Positions 34,561 to 47,656 of a stretch of DNA of 64,000 bases are shown in pieces (position 1 is the stretch's first letter; every line of letters starts with the position of its first letter). Source of the stretch: Amaranthus tricolor (lineage: Eukaryota > Streptophyta > Magnoliopsida > Caryophyllales > Amaranthaceae); the NCBI RefSeq assembly GCF_026212465.1, contig NC_080061.1:21875695-21939694 (forward strand). Reading direction: 5' to 3'. A model generated the notes under the pieces. The model was not told the DNA's origin, did not search any database, and saw only the letters and a list, made by a program, of their open reading frames with translations. Both the position numbers and the translations under genes were made by a program.

Positions 34561-36107
34561 CGTGTTAAATTGCGATTTTATGGGTTTTTAAGCTTTTTTG
34601 GCAGTTTTGCGCATAAATTAAATCAAACTTGGTTTGTTTTGCATGAAACTTGGCACACAACAATATTTGGTATATATTGTTGTGCTAAAGTGCTTAGAAT
34701 TTAAAATTATAGTCATATGCTAGAAAAATACATGTAAAGTCTCGATTTTATGGGTTTTTATGCTTTTTTGGCACTTTTGCGCATAAAGTAGCTCGAATTT
34801 GGTTTGTTTTGCACGAAACATGGCGAACAACACTATTTGGTATATATTATTGTATTGAAGTGGTTAGAATTGAAAATCATAGTCAGATGCTACAAATTAT
34901 GTGTTAAGTTGCGATTTTTTGGGTTTTAAGCTTTTTTGCCACTTTCGCGCATAAAGTAGCTCAAAGTTGGTTTTTTTCACACGAAACTTTATATATTATT
35001 GTGTTGAATACAAAATCATAGTCATATGCTATAAGTTACGTGCTAAGTTGAGATTTTATGGGTTTTTAAGCTTTTTTGGTACTTTCGCACATAAAATAGC
35101 TCAAACTTTGTTTGTTTTCCATGAAACTTGGCACACAACAGTATTCGGTATATATTATTGTGTTGAAGTGGTTAGAATTAAAAATCAAAGTCATATGCTA
35201 GACAAGTACGTGTGAAGTTGCCATTTTATGGGTTTTTAACCTTTTTTGGCACTTTCACGCATAAAGTAGCTCAAACTTGGTTTGTTTTGCACGAAACATG
35301 TCAAACAATACTATTAAGTATATATTATTTTGTAGAATTGTTTAGAATTGAAAATCATAGTCATATGCTAGAAATTACGTTTTATGTTGCGATTTTTTGG
35401 TTATTAAGCTTTTTTGGCACTTTCGCGCATAAATTAGCTCAAACTTGGTTTGTTTCAAACGAAACTTTATATATTATTGTGTTGAAGTGATGAGAATTCA
35501 AAATCATAGTCAAATGCTATGAATTACGAGCTAAGTTGAGATTTTATGGGTTTTTAAGCTTTTTTTGCACTTTTGCGTATAAAATAGCTCAAACCTTATT
35601 TGTTTTGCATTATACTTGGCACACAATAGACATATGCTATAATTTACGTAATAAGGTTCGATTTTATGGGTTTTAAGCTTTTTTAGCACTTTCGCGCATA
35701 AAATAGCTCAAACTTGGTTTGTTTCACACAAAACTTTATATATTATAGTGTTAAAGTGGTGAGAATTAAAAATCATAGACATATGCTATAAATTACGTGC
35801 TAAGTTTTGATTTTATAGGTTTTTAAGCTTTTTTGGTACTTTTGCGCATAAAATAGCTCAAACTTTGTTTGTTTTTCATGAAACTTGGCACACAACATTA
35901 TTTGGTATGTATTATTGTGTTAAAGAGGTTAGAATTGAAAATCATAGTCATAGTCATATGGGTTTTTAAGCTTCTGTGGCACTTTCACGCGTAAAGTAGC
36001 TCAAACTTCGTTTATTTTGCACGAAACTTGACAAACAACAATTTTTGGCATATATTATTGTGTTGAAGTGGTGAGAATTCAAAATCATTGTCATATGCTA
36101 TAAATTA
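34561..36107 (+). repeat. 1,547-bp higher-order repeat, copy 2
   Basis: Tandem copy of 33014-34560. Similarity ends at about 36108, where ACGTG is followed by CTATGTCGAG instead of TTAAATTGCG. Confidence 0.92.
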
Positions 36108-39100
36108 CGTGCTATGTCGAGATTTTATGGGTTTTTAAGCTTTTTTGGCACTTTGGTGCATAAAGTAGCTCAAACTTGGTTTGTTTTGCACAATATATAT
36201 TATTGTGTCATAGTAGTTTGAATTTAAAATCATAGTCATATGTAAGAAAATTACGTGTTAAGTTGCGATTTTATAGGTTTTTAGGGTTTTTTAGCATTTT
36301 CACGCGTAAAGTAGCTCAAACTTTGTTTGTTTAGCACGAAACTTGGCAAACAACACTATTTAGTATATATTATTGTGTGAAGTGGTTAGCATTGAAAATT
36401 ATAGTCATATGCTACAAATTACGTGTTAAGTTTCGATTTTATGTGTATTTAAGCTTTTTTAGAACTTTCGCGCATATAGTTGCTCAAACTGGGTTACTTT
36501 TGCATGAAACATGGCACACAATAGTCTTTGGTATATATTATTACGTTGAAGTTTTTAGATTTTAAAATCATAGTCACATGCTAGAAAAGTACGTGTTAAG
36601 TTGCGATTTAATGGGTTTTTAAACTTTTTTGGCACTTTCATGCATAAAGTAGCTCAAACTTGGTTTGTTTTCCATGAAACATGTCAAACAACACTATTAA
36701 GTATAAATTATTTTGTAGAAGTGGTTAGAATTCAAAATCATAATCAGATGCTAGAAATTACATGTTATGTTGCGATTTTATTGGTTTTTAAGCTTTTTTG
36801 GCACTTTCTCGTATAAAGTGGCTAAAACTTGGTTTACTTTGCATTAAACTTGGCACACAACAGTATTTGGTATATATTATTGTGTTGAAGTGGTTAGATA
36901 TGAAAATCATTGTCATATGCTAAAAATTATGTGTAAAGATGCGATTTTTTGGTTTTTAAGCCTTTTTGGCACTTTCGTGCATAAAGTAGCTTAAACTTGG
37001 TTTGTTTTGCATTATACTTGGCACACAACAGTATTTTGTATATATTATTGTGTTGAAGTGGTTAGAATCAAAAATCATAGACATATGCTAGAAATTACTT
37101 GTTAAGTTGCGATTTTATGGGTTTTAAGCTTTTCTTGCACTTTCGCACATGAAGTAGCTCAAACTTGATTTGTTTCACACGAAACTTTTTATATTATTGT
37201 GTTGAAGTGGTGAGAATTCAAAATGATAGTCATATGTTATAAATTACATGCTAAGATTTGATTTTATGGGTTTTTAAGCTTTTTTAGTACTTTCGCACAT
37301 AAAGTAGCTTAAACTTGGTTTGTTTGGCATGAAACTTGGCACACAACTGTATTTGGTATGTATTATTGTGTAGAAGTGGTTTGAATTGAAAATCATAGTC
37401 ATATGCTAGAAAATTACGTCTTATGTTGCGATTTTATGGGTTTTTAAGCTTTTTTGGCACTTTCACTCGAAAAGTAGCTCAAACTTTATTTGTTTTACAC
37501 GAAACTGGGCAAAGAAAACTATTTAGTATATATTATTGTGTGAAGTTGTTAGCATTGAAATTCATAGTCATATGCTTAAAATTACGTGTTAAGTTCCGAT
37601 TTTATGTGTTTTAAAGTTTTTTCTGCTCTTTCGCGCTTAAAGTAGCTCAAACTTAGTTTGTTTTGCACGAAAGTTAAATATTATTGTGTTGAATTTATTA
37701 GAATGGAAAATCATAGGCATATGCTAGAAATTATGTTTTAAGTTGCGATTTTATGGATATTTAAGCTTTTTTAGCACTTTCGCGCATAAAGATCCTCAAA
37801 CTAGGTTTGTTTTGCATGAAACTTGGCACACAATAGTATTTGGTATATATTATTGTGTTGAAGTTGTTAGATTTTAAAATCATAGTCATATGCTAGAAAA
37901 GTACGTGTTAAGTTGCGATTTTATGGTTTTTTTTAACTTTTTTGCCACTTTCACGCGTAAAGTAGCTCAAACTTAGTTTGTTTTGCATGAAAGATGTCAA
38001 AAAACGCTATTAAGTATAAATTATTTTGTAGAAGTGGTTAGAATTCAAAATCATAAGCATATGCAAGAAATTACATGTTATGTTGCAATTTTATGGGTTT
38101 CTTAGCTTTTCTGGCACTATCTCGTATAAAGTAGCTAAAACTTTGTTTGTTTTGCATTAAACTTGTCACACAACAGTATTTGGTATATATTATTGTGTTG
38201 AAGTTGTGAGAATTTAAAATGATAGTCCTATGCTAGAAATTACGTTTTAAGTTGCGTTTTTATGGGGTTTAAGCTTTTTTGCCACTTTCGCACATAAAGT
38301 AGCTTGAACTTGGTTTGTTTCACACGAAACCTTATATATTATTGTGTAGAAGTCATGAGAATTCAAAATCATAGTCATATGCTTTAAATTACGTGTTAAG
38401 TTGAGATTTTATGGGTTTTTAAGCTTTTTTGGCACTTTCGCGCATAAAGTAGCTCAAACATGGTTTTTCTTGTTCGAAACTTTATATATTAGTGCGTTGA
38501 AGTGGTTAGAATTCAAAATCATAGTCATATGCTATAAATTACGTGCTAAGTTGTAATTTTATGGTTTTAAGCTTTTTAGCCACTTTTTCGCATAAAGTAG
38601 CTCAAACATAGATTGTTTTGCACGAAACTTGGGACACATTAGTATTTTGTATATATTATTGTCTTGAAATGGGTAGAATTTCAAATCATAGTCATATGGT
38701 AGAAATTACGTGTTAAGTTGAGTTTTTAAACTTTTTTGGCACTTTCGCACATAAAGTAGCTCAAACTTTGTTTGTTTTGCATGAAACATCGAACACAACA
38801 CTATATGGTATATATATTATTGTGTTGAAGCGGCTAGCATTGAATATCATAGTCATATGCTAGAAATTACGTGTTAAGTTGCAATTTTATGGATTTTTTG
38901 AAGCTTTTTAGCAATTTCGTGTATAAAGTACCTCAAACATGGTTTGTTTTACACGAAACTTTATAGATTATTGTGTTGAAGTGGTTAGAATTCAAAATCA
39001 TAGTCATATGCTACAAATTACATGCTAAGTTGTGATTTTATAGGTTTTTAAGCTTTTTTGGCATTTTCGCTCATAAAGTAGGTCAAACTTGGTTTGTTTT

Positions 39101-39776
39101 GCATGAAACATGGCATACAACACTATTTGGTATATATTATTGTTTTAAAGTGGTTAGAATTTCAAAACATAGTCATACGCTAGAAATTACATGTTAAGTT
39201 GCGATTTTATGGGTTTTTTTAATCTTTTTTGGCACTTTCCTGCATAAAGTAGCCCAAACATGGTTTGTTTCACACGAAATTTATATCTCGTTGTGTTGAA
39301 GTGGTGAGAATTAAAATCATAGTCATATGCTACAAATTACGTGCTAAGTTGTGATTTTATGGGTTTTTAAACTTTTTTGGCACTTTTGCGCATAAAGTAG
39401 CTCAAAGTTGGTTTGTTTTGCTCGAAACTTTATATATTATTATGTTGAAGTGGTCAGAATTTAAAATCCTAGCCATATGCTATTAATTACGTGCTAAGTC
39501 TTGATTTTATGGGGTTTTAAGCTTTTTTGGCACCTTTGCGCGTAAAGTAGCTCAAAGTTGGTTTGTCTTGCACGAAACTTGGCACACAAAACTATTTGGT
39601 ATATATTATTGTGTTAAAGTGGTTAGAATTGAAAATCATAGTAATATGCTAAAAATTACGTATTAAATTGCGATTTTATGGATTTTTTGAAGATTTTTTT
39701 GCACTTTCACACATAAAGTAGCTCAAACATGGTTTGTTTTACACGAAACTTTATATATTATTGTTTTGAAGTGGTT

Positions 39777-42404
39777 AGAATTAAAAATAATAGTCATATG
39801 CTGTAAATTACGTGCTAAGTTGTGATTTTATGGGTTTTTAAGCTTTTTTTGGCACTTTTGCGCATAAAGTAGCTCAAACTTGGTTTGTTCTGCATGAAAC
39901 ATGGCACACAACACGAATTGGTATATATTATTGTGTTGAAGTGGTTAGAGTTGAAAATCATAGTCATATGCTAGAAATCACGTGTTAAGTTGTGATTTTA
40001 TGGGTTTTTTGAATCCTTTTTGGCACTTTCGCGCATAAAGTAGCTCAAACATGGTTTGTTTCACACGAAACTTTATATATCATTGTGTAGAAGTGGTGAG
40101 AATTTAAAATTATAGTTATATGCTTTGAATTACGTGCTAATTCTTGATTTTATGGGTTTTTATGCTTTTTAGGCACTTTCGCGCTTAAAGTAGCTCAAAC
40201 TTGGTTTGTTTTGCATGAAACTTTGTATATTATTGTGTTGAAGTGGTCAGAATTTAAAATCATAGTCATATGCTATAAGTTACGTGCTAAGTCTTGATTT
40301 TATGGGTTTTTAATCTTTTTTGGCACTTTCGCGCGTAAAGTAGCTCAAACTTGGTTTGTTTTGTACGAAACTTGGCACACAACACAATTTGGTATATATT
40401 ATTGTGTTAAAATGCTTTGAATTGAAAATCATTGTCATATACTAGAAAATTTCGTGTTATGTTGCGATTTTATGAGTTTTTAAGCTTTTTTAGCACTTTT
40501 ACACGTAAAGTAGCTCAAACTTGGTTTGTTTTGCACGAAATTTTGCAAACCACTCTATTTGGTATATATAATTGTATAAAAGTTGCGATTTTATGGGTTT
40601 TTTGAATCTTTTTTGGCACCTTCGCGCATAAAGTAGCTCAAACATGGTTTGTTTCACACGAAACATTATATATGATTGTGTTGAAGTGGCGAGAATTCAA
40701 AATCATAGTTATATGCTATAAATTACGTGCTAAGTTGTGATTTAATGGGTTTTCAAGCTTTTTTGGCACTTTCGCGCATAAAGTAGCTCAAACTTTGTTT
40801 TTTTTTGCATGAAATATGGCACACAACACTATTTGGTATATATTATTATGTTGCAGTGGTTAGAATTGAAAAACGTAGTCATATGCTAGAAATTACGTGT
40901 TAAGTTGCATCTTACGGGTTTTTTGAAGCTCTTTTGGCACTTTCGCGCATAAAGTAGCTCAAACATGGTTTGTTTTATAAGAAACTTTATTTATTATTGT
41001 GTTGAAGTGGTTACAATTAAAAATCATAGTCATATGCTATATATTACGTGCTAAGTTGTGATTTTATGGGTTTTTACGCTTTTTTTGGCACTTTCGCAAA
41101 TAAAGTAGCTCAAACTTGGTTTGTGTTGCATGAAATGTGGCTCACAACACTATTTGGTATATATTATTGTGTTGAAGTGGTTAGGATTGAAAATCATTGT
41201 CATATGCTAGAAATTACGTGTTAAATTATGATTTTATGGGTTTTTGGAAGCTTTTTTGGCACTTTCGTGTATAAAGTACCTCAAACATGGTTTGTTTTAC
41301 ACGAAACATTATATATTATTGTGTTGAAGTGGTTAGAATTCAAACTCATAGTCATATGCTACAAATTAAGTGCTAAGTTGTGATTTTATAGGTTTTTTGG
41401 CATTTTCGCGCATAAAGTAGCTCAAACATGGTTTGTTTTACACGAAACTTTATATGTTATTGTGTTGAAGTGGTTAGAATTAAAAATCATAGTCACGCTG
41501 CAAATTACGTGCTAAGTTGTGGTTTTATGGGTTTTTAAGCTTTTTTGGCACTTTCGCGCACAAAGTAGCTCAAACTTGGTTTGTTTTGCATGAAACATGG
41601 CACACAACACTATTTGGTATATATTATTGTGTTGAAGTGGTTTGAATTGCAAAACATAGTCACATGCTAGAAATTTGGTGTTAAGTTGCGATTTTATGGG
41701 TTTTTTTGAATCTTTTTTGGCACTTTTGCGCATAAAGTAGCTCAAAAATGGTTTGTTTCACACGAAACATTATATATAATTTTTTTGAAGTGGTGACAAT
41801 TCAAAATAATAGTTATATGCTACAAATTACGTGCTAAGTTGTGATTTTATGGGTTTTTAATCTTTTTTGGCACTTTCGCGCTTAAAGTAGCTCAAACTTG
41901 CTTTGTTTTGCACGAAACTTTATATATTATTGTGTTGAAGTGGTCGTAATTTAAAATCCTAGTCATATGCTATAAATTAGATTTTATGGGTTTTTAAGCT
42001 TTTTTGGCACAACTTTGTTTGTTTTGCATGAAACTTGGCACATAACACTATTTGATATATTTTATTGTGTTAAAGTTGTTTGAATTGAAAATCATAGTCA
42101 TTTGCTAGAAAATTACGTGTTAAGTTGCGATTTTATGGGTTGTTAATCTTTTTTAGCACTTTTACGCGTGAACTAGCTCAAACTTGGTTTGTTTTGCATT
42201 AAACATGGCACACAACACTATTTGGTATATATTATTGTGTTGAAGTGGTTTGAATTGCAAATCATAGTCATATGCTAGAAATTACGTGTTAAGTTACGAT
42301 TTTATGGGTGTTTTGAATATTTTTTGGCAATTTCGCGCATAAAGTAGCTCAAACATCGTTTCTTTCACAGGAATAACATTATATATCATTGTGATGAAGT
42401 GGTG
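39777..42404 (+). repeat. about 2.63-kb higher-order repeat, copy 1 (2,628 bp)
   Basis: About 17 monomers. Private markers repeated in each copy include GTTAGAGTTGAAAATC (39945), a fused short monomer AATTGTATAAAAGTTGCG (about 40570), CATAGTCACGCTGCAAATT (about 41487) and AGAAATTTGGTGTTAAG (about 41668). Confidence 0.95.
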
Positions 42405-45030
42405 AGAATTAAAAATAATAGTCATATGCTGTAAATTACGTGCTAAGTTGTGATTTTATGGGTTTTTAAGCTTTTTTGGCACTTTTGCGCATAAAGTAGC
42501 TCAAACTTGGTTTGTTCTGCATGAAACATGGCACACAACACGAATTGGTATATATTATTGTGTTGAAGTGGTTAGAGTTGAAAATCATAGTCATATGCTA
42601 GAAATCACGTGTTAAGTTGTGATTTTATGGGTTTTTTGAATCCTTTTTGGCACTTTCGCGCATAAAGTAGCTCAAACATGGTTTGTTTCACACGAAACTT
42701 TATATATCATTGTGTAGAAGTGGTGAGAATTTAAAATTATAGTTATATGCTTTGAATTACGTGCTAATTCTTGATTTTATGGGTTTTTAAGCTTTTTAGG
42801 CACTTTCGCGCTTAAAGTAGCTCAAACTTGGTTTGTTTTGCATGAAACTTTGTATATTATTGTGTTGAAGTGGTCAGAATTTAAAATCATAGTCATATGC
42901 TATAAGTTACGTGCTAAGTCTTGATTTTATGGGTTTTTAATCTTTTTTGGCACTTTCGCGCGTAAAGTAGCTCAAACTTGGTTTGTTTTGTACGAAACTT
43001 GGCACACAACACAATTTGGTATATATTATTGTGTTAAAATGCTTTGAATTGAAAATCATTGTCATATACTAGAAAATTTCGTGTTATGTTGCGATTTTAT
43101 GAGTTTTTAAGCTTTTTTAGCACTTTTACACGTAAAGTAGCTCAAACTTGGTTTGTTTTGCACAAAATTTTGCAAACCACTCTATTTGGTATATATAATT
43201 GTATAAAAGTTGCGATTTTATGGGTTTTTTGAATCTTTTTTGGCACCTTCGCGCATAAAGTAGCTCAAACATGGTTTGTTTCACACGAAACATTATATAT
43301 GATTGTGTTGAAGTGGCGAGAATTCAAAATCATAGTTATATGCTATAAATTACGTGCTAAGTTGTGATTTAATGGGTTTTCAAGCTTTTTTGGCACTTTC
43401 GCGCATAAAGTAGCTCAAACTTTGTTTTTTTTGCATGAAATATGGCACACAACACTATTTGGTATATATTATTATGTTGCAGTGGTTAGAATTGAAAAAC
43501 GTAGTCATATGCTAGAAATTACGTGTTAAGTTGCATCTTACGGGTTTTTTGAAGCTCTTTTGGCACTTTCGCGCATAAAGTAGCTCAAACATGGTTTGTT
43601 TTATAAGAAACTTTATTTATTATTGTGTTGAAGTGGTTACAATTAAAAATCATAGTCATATGCTATATATTACGTGCTAAGTTGTGATTTTATGGGTTTT
43701 TACGCTTTTTTTGGCACTTTCGCAAATAAAGTAGCTCAAACTTGGTTTGTGTTGCATGAAAATGTGGCTCACAACACTATTTGGTATATATTATTGTGTT
43801 GAAGTGGTTAGGATTGAAAATCATTGTCATATGCTAGAAATTACGTGTTAAATTATGATTTTATGGGTTTTTGGAAGCTTTTTTGGCACTTTCGTGTATA
43901 AAGTACCTCAAACATGGTTTGTTTTACACGAAACTTTATATATTATTGTGTTGAAGTGGTTAGAATTCAAACTCATAGTCATATGCTACAAATTAAGTGC
44001 TAAGTTGTGATTTTATAGGTTTTTTGGCATTTTCGCGCATAAAGTAGCTCAAACATGGTTTGTTTTACACGAAACTTTATATGTTATTGTGTTGAAGTGG
44101 TTAGAATTAAAAATCATAGTCACGCTGCAAATTACGTGCTAAGTTGTGGTTTTATGGGTTTTAAAGCTTTTTTGGCACTTTCGCGCACAAAGTAGCTCAA
44201 ACTTGGTTTGTTTTGCATGAAACATGGCACACAACACTATTTGGTATATATTATTGTGTTGAAGTGGTTTGAATTGCAAAACATAGTCACATGCTAGAAA
44301 TTTGGTGTTAAGTTGCGATTTTATGGGTTTTTTGAATCTTTTTTGGCACTTTCGCGCATAAAGTAGCTCAAAAATGGTTTGTTTCACACGAAACATTATA
44401 TATAATTTTTTTGAAGTGGTGACAATTCAAAATAATAGTTATATGCTACAAATTACGTGCTAAGTTGTGATTTTATGGGTTTTTAATCTTTTTTGGCACT
44501 TTCGCGCTTAAAGTAGCTCAAACTTGCTTTGTTTTGCACGAAACTTTATATATTATTGTGTTGAAGTGGTCGTAATTTAAAATCCTAGTCATATGCTATA
44601 AATTAGATTTTATGGGTTTTTAAGCTTTTTTGGCACAACTTTGTTTGTTTTGCATGAAACTTGGCACATAACACTATTTGATATATTTTATTGTGTTAAA
44701 GTTGTTTGAATTGAAAATCATAGTCATTTGCTAGAAAATTACGTGTTAAGTTGCGATTTTATGGGTTGTTAATCTTTTTTAGCACTTTTACGCGTGAACT
44801 AGCTCAAACTTGGTTTGTTTTGCATTAAACATGGCACACAACACTATTTGGTATATATTATTGTGTTGAAGTGGTTTGAATTGCAAATCATAGTCATATG
44901 CTAGAAATTACGTGTTAAGTTACGATTTTATGGGTGTTTTGAATATTTTTTGGCAATTTCGCGCATAAAGTAGCTCAAACATCGTTTCTTTCACAGGAAT
45001 AACATTATATATCATTGTGATGAAGTGGTG
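42405..45030 (+). repeat. about 2.63-kb higher-order repeat, copy 2 (2,626 bp)
   Basis: Near-identical to copy 1, with single-base differences and small indels, for example one extra A in the CATGAAAATGTGG monomer (about 43757 against 41129). Confidence 0.95.
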
Positions 45031-47656
45031 AGAATTAAAAATAATAGTCATATGCTGTAAATTACGTGCTAAGTTGTGATTTTATGGGTTTTTAAGCTTT
45101 TTTGGCACTTTTGCGCATAAAGTAGCTCAAACTTGGTTTGTTCTGCATGAAACATGGCACACAACACGAATTGGTATATATTATTGTGTTGAAGTGGTTA
45201 GAGTTGAAAATCATAGTCATATGCTAGAAATCACGTGTTAAGTTGTGATTTTATGGGTTTTTTGAATCCTTTTTGGCACTTTCGCGCATAAAGTAGCTCA
45301 AACATGGTTTGTTTCACACGAAACTTTATATATCATTGTGTAGAAGTGGTGAGAATTTAAAATTATAGTTATATGCTTTGAATTACGTGCTAATTCTTGA
45401 TTTTATGGGTTTTTAAGCTTTTTAGGCACTTTCGCGCTTAAAGTAGCTCAAACTTGGTTTGTTTTGCATGAAACTTTGTATATTATTGTGTTGAAGTGGT
45501 CAGAATTTAAAATCATAGTCATATGCTATAAGTTACGTGCTAAGTCTTGATTTTATGGGTTTTTAATCTTTTTTGGCACTTTCGCGCGTAAAGTAGCTCA
45601 AACTTGGTTTGTTTTGTACGAAACTTGGCACACAACACAATTTGGTATATATTATTGTGTTAAAATGCTTTGAATTGAAAATCATTGTCATATACTAGAA
45701 AATTTCGTGTTATGTTGCGATTTTATGAGTTTTTAAGCTTTTTTAGCACTTTTACACGTAAAGTAGCTCAAACTTGGTTTGTTTTGCACAAAATTTTGCA
45801 AACCACTCTATTTGGTATATATAATTGTATAAAAGTTGCGATTTTATGGGTTTTTTGAATCTTTTTTGGCACCTTCGCGCATAAAGTAGCTCAAACATGG
45901 TTTGTTTCACACGAAACATTATATATGATTGTGTTGAAGTGGCGAGAATTCAAAATCATAGTTATATGCTATAAATTACGTGCTAAGTTGTGATTTAATG
46001 GGTTTTCAAGCTTTTTTGGCACTTTCGCGCATAAAGTAGCTCAAACTTTGTTTTTTTTGCATGAAATATGGCACACAACACTATTTGGTATATATTATTA
46101 TGTTGCAGTGGTTAGAATTGAAAAACGTAGTCATATGCTAGAAATTACGTGTTAAGTTGCATCTTACGGGTTTTTTGAAGCTCTTTTGGCACTTTCGCGC
46201 ATAAAGTAGCTCAAACATGGTTTGTTTTATAAGAAACTTTATTTATTATTGTGTTGAAGTGGTTACAATTAAAAATCATAGTCATATGCTATATATTACG
46301 TGCTAAGTTGTGATTTTATGGGTTTTTACGCTTTTTTTGGCACTTTCGCAAATAAAGTAGCTCAAACTTGGTTTGTGTTGCATGAAAATGTGGCTCACAA
46401 CACTATTTGGTATATATTATTGTGTTGAAGTGGTTAGGATTGAAAATCATTGTCATATGCTAGAAATTACGTGTTAAATTATGATTTTATGGGTTTTTGG
46501 AAGCTTTTTTGGCACTTTCGTGTATAAAGTACCTCAAACATGGTTTGTTTTACACGAAACTTTATATATTATTGTGTTGAAGTGGTTAGAATTCAAACTC
46601 ATAGTCATATGCTACAAATTAAGTGCTAAGTTGTGATTTTATAGGTTTTTTGGCATTTTCGCGCATAAAGTAGCTCAAACATGGTTTGTTTTACACGAAA
46701 CTTTATATGTTATTGTGTTGAAGTGGTTAGAATTAAAAATCATAGTCACGCTGCAAATTACGTGCTAAGTTGTGGTTTTATGGGTTTTAAAGCTTTTTTG
46801 GCACTTTCGCGCACAAAGTAGCTCAAACTTGGTTTGTTTTGCATGAAACATGGCACACAACACTATTTGGTATATATTATTGTGTTGAAGTGGTTTGAAT
46901 TGCAAAACATAGTCACATGCTAGAAATTTGGTGTTAAGTTGCGATTTTATGGGTTTTTTGAATCTTTTTTGGCACTTTCGCGCATAAAGTAGCTCAAAAA
47001 TGGTTTGTTTCACACGAAACATTATATATAATTTTTTTGAAGTGGTGACAATTCAAAATAATAGTTATATGCTACAAATTACGTGCTAAGTTGTGATTTT
47101 ATGGGTTTTTAATCTTTTTTGGCACTTTCGCGCTTAAAGTAGCTCAAACTTGCTTTGTTTTGCACGAAACTTTATATATTATTGTGTTGAAGTGGTCGTA
47201 ATTTAAAATCCTAGTCATATGCTATAAATTAGATTTTATGGGTTTTTAAGCTTTTTTGGCACAACTTTGTTTGTTTTGCATGAAACTTGGCACATAACAC
47301 TATTTGATATATTTTATTGTGTTAAAGTTGTTTGAATTGAAAATCATAGTCATTTGCTAGAAAATTACGTGTTAAGTTGCGATTTTATGGGTTGTTAATC
47401 TTTTTTAGCACTTTTACGCGTGAACTAGCTCAAACTTGGTTTGTTTTGCATTAAACATGGCACACAACACTATTTGGTATATATTATTGTGTTGAAGTGG
47501 TTTGAATTGCAAATCATAGTCATATGCTAGAAATTACGTGTTAAGTTACGATTTTATGGGTGTTTTGAATATTTTTTGGCAATTTCGCGCATAAAGTAGC
47601 TCAAACATCGTTTGTTTCACAGGAATAACATTATATATCATTGTGATGAAGTGGTG
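45031..47656 (+). repeat. about 2.63-kb higher-order repeat, copy 3 (2,626 bp)
   Basis: Shares the extra A with copy 2 (about 46383), so copies 2 and 3 are closer to each other than to copy 1. After 47657 the register is left: ATAATAGTCATATGCTG is replaced by ATCATAGTTATATGCTA. Confidence 0.95.
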
